Assembly (NCBI GenBank): GCA_947088155.1
Contig: CAMUFL010000017.1
Location: 1-17,775 of the forward strand
Length of the DNA stretch: 17,775 nt
Direction: 5' to 3'
Source: an uncultured Gardnerella sp.
GTDB taxonomy: Bacteria; Actinomycetota; Actinomycetes; Actinomycetales; Bifidobacteriaceae
The notes beneath the pieces were generated by a model. The model was not told where the DNA came from, made no database searches, and was given only the letters and a program-made list of their open reading frames with translations. A program made the translations under genes and the position numbers. Of this stretch, positions 13,654 to 17,775 are shown in pieces; positions within the stretch are counted from its first letter, which is position 1; each line of letters opens with the position of its first letter.

Positions 13654-16074
13654 ATGCAGGTTTTGGAAGAAACTGATGTCAAGAGCGCAGCAATTAGTAT
13701 GGATGATGGTGTAGCTGAAGCTCCAGTTTCCCGCGTGCAGGTCGAGAAGCGCGACGGTCGCGTAGTTGATTTTGATCCGCTGAATATCATTATGGCCATT
13801 AAGGCTGCTTTTAAGGATTTGGGCAAGGAAGTCGGCCCGCAAGAAGAGCAGATGATTCGCAGCATTTCCAACCATATTGAGGCTGAGATTCAGGATCGTT
13901 ACAATGGTCCTGCAAAAATTGAGGATATTCAAACGCTTGTTGAGCATGGCCTTATTGAAAATCATCTTTACGAAGTTGCTCGCTGCTACACGAGCTACCG
14001 TTTGAACCGAGACATCGATCGCGCAAAAGCTACCGATATTAACGAAGCTGTAAATCGTCTTGTAAATCGTGACGAGTCGCTCGTTCGCGAAAACGCAAAT
14101 AAGGATTCTAACGTTTACGCCACCCAGCGCGATCTTCTCGCCGGTGCTGTTTCCAAGGCTTCCGCGTTCTCTATGCTTCCTCACGCCGTTTCTAACGCGC
14201 ACATGAAGGGCGATATTCACTTCCATGATGCTGATTATTCGCCATTTACTTGCATGAGCAACTGCTCTCTTCCTGATTTTGGCGATATGCTTGCTAAGGG
14301 TTTTGCGCTTGGTAACGCCATGATGGATAGCCCAAAGTCGATTGGCACCGCTGCAACTCAGGTTACGCAGATTATTAAGGATATTGCTGGCGCGCAGTAT
14401 GGCGGCCAGACGGTTAATCGTGCTGACGAAATGCTTGAGCGTTACGCTAAGTGCGATTACGACAAGAATCTTGCTATGGCTCAGGCTATGATTCCGGATT
14501 CTACTCCGGTTGAAGTTGCGAAGGATATGATTGACGGTTTGAAGGCGCAAGAGCCTAAGAATCTTCACTGCTTGGATAGGGATCCGCTTCCTGCTGACAC
14601 TCCTTTTGACGAGAATTTGGGTGAGCTTGATCAGCTTCGTGAAGTTTACGCGAAGATTATGACGCGTAAAGCTATTTACGACGCTATGCAAACTATGGAG
14701 TATCAGATTAATTCCAACCGTGTTTCTAACGGCCAGACTCCGTTCGTAACAGTTGGTTTTGGCTTGGGTACGTCTTGGTTTGCTCGCGAAATTCAGCGTG
14801 CTATTTTGCTTAATCGTATTCGCGGCCTCGGTAAGGATCGTCATACTGCTATTTTCCCTAAGCTTGTGTTTACTATTAAGCACGGTGTGAATGCAGATCC
14901 TGGCGACCCGAATTACGATTTGAAGCAGCTGGCTCTTGAGTGCTCTACTAAGCGCATGTATCCAGACGTTGTGTTCTACGAGAATATTGTTAAGATTACC
15001 GGCTCCTTTAAGGCTCCTATGGGTTGCCGCTCCTTCCTTCAGGGTTGGATTGATCCAAAGACTGGTAAGGATGTTGAAGACGGCCGCATGAATCTTGGCG
15101 TTGTGACGGTTAACATGCCGCGTATTGCGCTTGAATCTCACGGCGATGTGACTCGCTTCTGGAAGCTTTTCGACGAGCGTATGGAAGTTGCTCACCAGGC
15201 TTTGCGTTTCCGTATTATGCGTTGCAAGCAGGCAACTCCTGTGAACGCTCCAACGCTGTTCCGCTACGGTGCTTTTGGCCGTTTGGAAGCTAATGAGAGT
15301 GTTGATCAGCTGTTCCGTAATGAGCGCGCTACAGTTTCGCTTGGCTATATTGGTTTGTATGAGACTACTGCAGTGTTCTTCGGTAAGGATTGGATTAAGG
15401 ATCACAGCTGGAATGAGGATGGTAAGCAGTTTGCGCTTTCTTTGGTGCGCCGCATGAATGAGCTTTGCCAGCAGTGGTCAAAGGCTGAAGGCTATCACTA
15501 CTCTGTGTACTCGACCCCAGCTGAATCCCTCACTGACCGCTTTAACCGCATGGATCGTCAGAAGTTCGGCCGCATTGAAGGCGTTACTGATCACGACTTT
15601 TACACTAATTCCTTCCATTATCCGGTTTGGTTGCAGCCAACTCCTATGGAGAAGCTTCGTTACGAGGTTGACTTCCCGTATCTTGCTTCCGGCGGCTTTA
15701 TTAATTACTGCGAGTTCCCGTGCTTGCAGGCGAATCCTAAGGCTTTGGAAGCTGTTTGGGATTACGCTTATAAGATTGGCATCGGCTACTTGGGTACGAA
15801 TACTCCTATTGATCACTGCTTCGTTTGCGGCTTCCAGGGTGATTTTGAGCCGACTAAGGAAGGTTTCCGTTGCCCTGAGTGCGGCAACAGTGATCCGGAT
15901 AAGTGCAATGTTACGAAGCGTACTTGCGGCTACTTGGGTAATCCTGTTCAGCGTCCGATGGTTCACGGTCGTCACGAGGAGATTGCGCATCGCGTAAAGC
16001 ACATGTCTGGCGAAACTGGTCACGTGACGCTGGATAATGGTGAATCTCGCGAATGGTATGAGGAAACTAAGTAA
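13654..16074 (+). CDS. nrdD: Anaerobic (class III) ribonucleoside-triphosphate reductase
   Basis: This glycyl-radical enzyme makes deoxynucleotides from NTPs without oxygen, using formate in most members. The ATG at 13654 is preferred over the in-frame ATG at 13549: AGAAAGG (13638-13644) precedes it, and the extra 35 residues would overlap the promoter. The protein is then 806 residues. An ATP-cone regulatory domain covers about residues 28-118 (VQVEKRDGRVVDFDPLNI). The 'MGCRSFLQGW' segment holds a conserved active-site Cys. The C-terminal zinc site is C722, C725, C740, C743, and the radical glycine is G759 in RTCGYLG. These spacings (3, 15, 3, 16) equal those of T4 NrdD (C543, C546, C561, C564, G580). 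nrdG follows 228 bases later on the same strand. Confidence 0.96.
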   Translation: MQVLEETDVKSAAISMDDGVAEAPVSRVQVEKRDGRVVDFDPLNIIMAIKAAFKDLGKEVGPQEEQMIRSISNHIEAEIQDRYNGPAKIEDIQTLVEHGLIENHLYEVARCYTSYRLNRDIDRAKATDINEAVNRLVNRDESLVRENANKDSNVYATQRDLLAGAVSKASAFSMLPHAVSNAHMKGDIHFHDADYSPFTCMSNCSLPDFGDMLAKGFALGNAMMDSPKSIGTAATQVTQIIKDIAGAQYGGQTVNRADEMLERYAKCDYDKNLAMAQAMIPDSTPVEVAKDMIDGLKAQEPKNLHCLDRDPLPADTPFDENLGELDQLREVYAKIMTRKAIYDAMQTMEYQINSNRVSNGQTPFVTVGFGLGTSWFAREIQRAILLNRIRGLGKDRHTAIFPKLVFTIKHGVNADPGDPNYDLKQLALECSTKRMYPDVVFYENIVKITGSFKAPMGCRSFLQGWIDPKTGKDVEDGRMNLGVVTVNMPRIALESHGDVTRFWKLFDERMEVAHQALRFRIMRCKQATPVNAPTLFRYGAFGRLEANESVDQLFRNERATVSLGYIGLYETTAVFFGKDWIKDHSWNEDGKQFALSLVRRMNELCQQWSKAEGYHYSVYSTPAESLTDRFNRMDRQKFGRIEGVTDHDFYTNSFHYPVWLQPTPMEKLRYEVDFPYLASGGFINYCEFPCLQANPKALEAVWDYAYKIGIGYLGTNTPIDHCFVCGFQGDFEPTKEGFRCPECGNSDPDKCNVTKRTCGYLGNPVQRPMVHGRHEEIAHRVKHMSGETGHVTLDNGESREWYEETK

Positions 16075-16107
16075 TTGCTAAGTAGCCTACTAAGTAATTG
16101 CTAAGTA
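16066..16107 (+). repeat. 19-bp direct repeat across the nrdD stop codon
   Basis: ACTAAGTAATTGCTAAGTA occurs at 16066-16084 and again, identical, at 16089-16107. The first copy contains the last codons and TAA stop of nrdD. Further TTAAGTAAT(C/T) fragments follow, up to about 16132, so this AT-rich tract seems to have grown by local duplication. Confidence 0.8.
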
Positions 16108-16180
16108 ACTTAAGTAATCTATTTAAGTAATTCTCATAAATAAATAGCGTTTATTGTGTTTATTTTTAGGTGATAATCTG

Positions 16181-16226
16181 GCCGTTAGAATTTTGATTGC
16201 ATTTTGTGATTGCACTTTCTAACGGC
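16181..16226 (+). other. Hairpin between nrdD and nrdG
   Basis: Perfect 10-base arms GCCGTTAGAA (16181-16190) and TTCTAACGGC (16217-16226) enclose a 26-base loop that contains a GATTGCA direct repeat. A T-rich but interrupted stretch (GGATTTATTTTATT) follows. It could attenuate transcription between nrdD and nrdG or stabilise the nrdD mRNA end. The long loop makes it a poor terminator. Confidence 0.4.
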
Positions 16227-16302
16227 TGGATTTATTTTATTTGCGCAAGTTATTTGCGTAGATTATTTGTTTTAGTTGATTATTAGTTTTAAGGAGGTGG
16301 AT

Positions 16303-17010
16303 ATGGCACGCATTACTTTGCATGATTTTGCGCCGAATGACGCGAATCGCGGGCCGTGGATTCCTACCTCGCTTTCTAATAATCCGCGCGCCGGCCAGTG
16401 GTCTAGCGAGCGCATGAGCCAGGGCATGGTTGCTGACTATAAGCGTTTTTTGATGACGGACGGCGAGGGTATTCGCTGCTCGCTTTACGTTTCGGGCTGC
16501 CCGTTCCATTGCGTTGAGTGCTATAACGAGTCGATTTGGGATTTTCGCGCAGGCCACCCGTATACTCAAAAGCTTGAAGACCAGATTATGCAAGATTTAG
16601 CTGAGCCTTATGTTCAAGGCTTGACGCTTCTGGGTGGTGAGCCGTTGCTTAATACTGGCATTTTGCTGCCTTTGTGTAAGCGCATTCGAAAAGAGTTTGG
16701 CAATACGAAAGATATTTGGAGTTGGACTGGCTACAGTTGGGAAGAGCTTATGCGACCGGGGGAGACGCAGGATAAGCTTGAGTTGCTGCGTTACATTGAC
16801 ATTCTTGTTGACGGTCGCTATATGAAGGATTTGCATGATTCGCTTTTGCAATTCCGTGGCTCTAGCAATCAGCGCATTATTGATGTGCCAAAGTCTTTGG
16901 AAAATCCGCACGATCCTCCTGTAATTTGGGAAAAGCTTCACGATCAGGAGCGTTTTATTCCGTCAATTTACGGCAAAGATCGCGCCTCAGGCGAAGGCGA
17001 TGCTTCGTAA
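16303..17010 (+). CDS. nrdG: Anaerobic ribonucleoside-triphosphate reductase-activating protein (radical SAM)
   Basis: This radical SAM enzyme uses a [4Fe-4S] cluster and S-adenosylmethionine to create the glycyl radical on NrdD. The cluster motif CxxxCxxC is C66, C70, C73 in 'SGCPFHCVECYNESIW', preceded by the usual 'DGEGIRCSLYV'. 'LTLLGGEPL' is the SAM-contacting GGEP segment. 'ILVDGRYMKDL...FRGSSNQRIIDV' is the typical C-terminal stretch of class III activases. The ATG at 16303 follows a near-perfect ribosome site, AAGGAGGTG (16291-16299), so the upstream in-frame TTG at 16276 is rejected. At 235 residues it is longer than E. coli NrdG (154), partly because about 45 residues precede the core. 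It is transcribed with or just after nrdD. Confidence 0.95.
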   Translation: MARITLHDFAPNDANRGPWIPTSLSNNPRAGQWSSERMSQGMVADYKRFLMTDGEGIRCSLYVSGCPFHCVECYNESIWDFRAGHPYTQKLEDQIMQDLAEPYVQGLTLLGGEPLLNTGILLPLCKRIRKEFGNTKDIWSWTGYSWEELMRPGETQDKLELLRYIDILVDGRYMKDLHDSLLQFRGSSNQRIIDVPKSLENPHDPPVIWEKLHDQERFIPSIYGKDRASGEGDAS

Positions 17011-17041
17011 TCCTATTGAATTTGCCACTCATACGATATAT

Positions 17042-17386
17042 TTAACAATGTTTGCGGACGATTATAAGAATGCATACATATACACATGTTAAGCTAAATA
17101 TAATTAACCTAGTAACATCTGTATTGCAAACTGTCAAAAGAATTATGCTAACTATGCTCATAAATACTGTAACTAAACGATATACAGTTGGGTATGTTTT
17201 TTCTTTGCATAAATATAAAAGATAGATTAGTAATATTAATAGGACGAATGCTTGAATGGTGAGACTAACAGTATTAATACAAGTGTTATCGTCTTTTAAG
17301 TCCTTCAATTGTTTAAAGAAATAAATAGCTGACGAAATATAACAAAGCAGCGTTATTGGCAGTAGAACTATGTGTTTGCTGTTCAT
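17042..17386 (-). CDS. Small four-helix membrane protein, function unknown
   Basis: I do not recognise this protein. The ATG at 17386 gives 114 residues and has GAGGA five to six bases upstream; the longer frame from 17443 has no comparable site. Four hydrophobic helices fill nearly the whole chain: about residues 6-24 (VLLPITLLCYISSAIYFF), 38-61, 70-87 and 92-110. Short Lys/Asp loops (KQLKDLKDDN, CKEKTYP) lie between them, and the protein ends in RKHC. The gene is clearly AT-richer than nrdG and its codons favour A/T. It lies convergent to nrdG with no obvious shared terminator. A clear promoter and short peptide frames lie upstream on the same strand. Small membrane proteins beside short peptide genes are sometimes immunity proteins, but nothing here proves that. 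Confidence 0.55.
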   Translation of the reverse strand: MNSKHIVLLPITLLCYISSAIYFFKQLKDLKDDNTCINTVSLTIQAFVLLILLIYLLYLCKEKTYPTVYRLVTVFMSIVSIILLTVCNTDVTRLIIFSLTCVYVCILIIVRKHC

Positions 17387-17426
17387 ATTGTTCCTCACAT
17401 AATTGTTGATATTAATGTGGAAATTC

Positions 17427-17597
17427 TCACTGCAAGTCGACACGAATGCCTTTCTGCTGTGCTACAGCGCCAACTATCTTTGTGTTACTCATAAGTTTCT
17501 TCTTGGGTGTTGGCTTGAACTTGCAATGATAGTAAAAAAGACATGGATAATGCTACTGAGCAAGTAAGTATTCTATTAATAGCTTTTTTATATTCAT
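17427..17597 (-). pseudogene. Broken or very short peptide gene(s) upstream of the membrane protein
   Basis: An ATG at 17597 has TAAAGAGG seven bases upstream and lies just after a good promoter. It encodes only 14 residues (MNIKKLLIEYLLAQ) before TAG. The same frame then stays open after that stop, through an ATG at 17492 that would give a 21-residue peptide starting MSNTKIVGAVAQQ and ending at 17427. In the +1 frame, after a run of six A residues, the DNA reads like a signal peptide: AINRILTCSVALS, then MSFLLSLQVQA, then NTQEETYE and a stop. It has an AxA-like end but no start codon of its own. Either a single-base loss in the A run has broken a secreted peptide gene, or an in-frame stop has split a 56-codon gene. 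The sequence alone does not decide. Apart from these frames and the promoter, 17387-17775 shows nothing. Confidence 0.35.
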
Positions 17598-17634
17598 GAC
17601 AGTACCTCTTTATACATGCGAATATACACTTTTC

Positions 17635-17664
17635 ATTATATAATTTTTTATAAGATGAAATCAA
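17635..17664 (-). promoter_or_regulatory. Promoter for the - strand small-gene unit
   Basis: On the - strand, -35 TTGATT (complement of 17659-17664), an 18-base spacer and a perfect -10 TATAAT (complement of 17635-17640) predict transcription starting near 17628. This is about 30 bases before the ATG at 17597, and no other gene lies between. Confidence 0.55.
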
Positions 17665-17775
17665 TCGTTGTTTATAATTTGAATGTGTAGAAGCACTTTT
17701 TCGTATGTGATTTGTCTGTATACTACTATGTCAAAGATTCATCTATTTATGCATTTGGTAATGAAGTAACTCAAT

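Noticed and set aside
13510..15405. A 631-codon open frame on the - strand opposite nrdD
   Set aside because: It is antisense to a well-supported nrdD, shows no recognisable domain, and its long openness follows from codon bias in nrdD.

Overview
The window looks like chromosome from a low-to-mid GC actinobacterium of the Bifidobacteriaceae, most likely Gardnerella. The reasons are the actinobacterial gene order dacB-tilS-hpt-ftsH-(fol genes)-DUF3180, a DUF3052 gene, an EttA-type ABC-F protein, an anaerobic (class III) ribonucleotide reductase, and an overall AT-leaning composition. The genus is inferred from protein resemblance and was not confirmed by a search.

Layout. Bases 1-569 hold the C-terminal end of a multi-pass membrane protein, possibly an ABC-2-type permease. 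Bases 647-6389 hold dacB (PBP4-type D,D-peptidase), tilS, hpt and ftsH, all on the + strand, closed by a strong terminator at 6449-6499. In related actinobacteria the folate genes folE-folP-folB-folK and a DUF3180 gene come next. Here folE and folP are missing. What remains is one ORF (6699-8015) that still aligns in outline with a FolB-FolK fusion but lacks the catalytic motifs of both enzymes, and it is translationally coupled to an intact DUF3180 membrane protein (8015-8515). ettA follows (8583-10259) with its own terminator.

Bases 10260-12952 hold a DEAD-box RNA helicase with a low-complexity N-terminus and an RGG-like C-terminus. It sits between two repeat arrays. Copies of a 53-bp repeat unit lie upstream in one orientation and downstream in the opposite orientation. 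The upstream array appears to be interrupted by an inverted-repeat element of about 100 bp. A separate 52-bp tandem repeat follows the downstream array; its units carry hairpins that could terminate the convergent DUF3052 gene (12953-13432, - strand).

Bases 13433-17010 hold the class III ribonucleotide reductase genes nrdD and nrdG. The nrdD promoter region carries two NrdR-box-like sites 32 bp apart that cover the predicted -35 and -10 elements, and a CRP-like palindrome overlaps the first box. The tail (17011-17775) is visibly AT-richer. It holds a - strand promoter, a broken or very short peptide gene and a small four-helix membrane protein of unknown function.

The least ordinary parts are the eroded folate locus, the inverted 53-bp arrays around the helicase, and the AT-rich small-gene tail.
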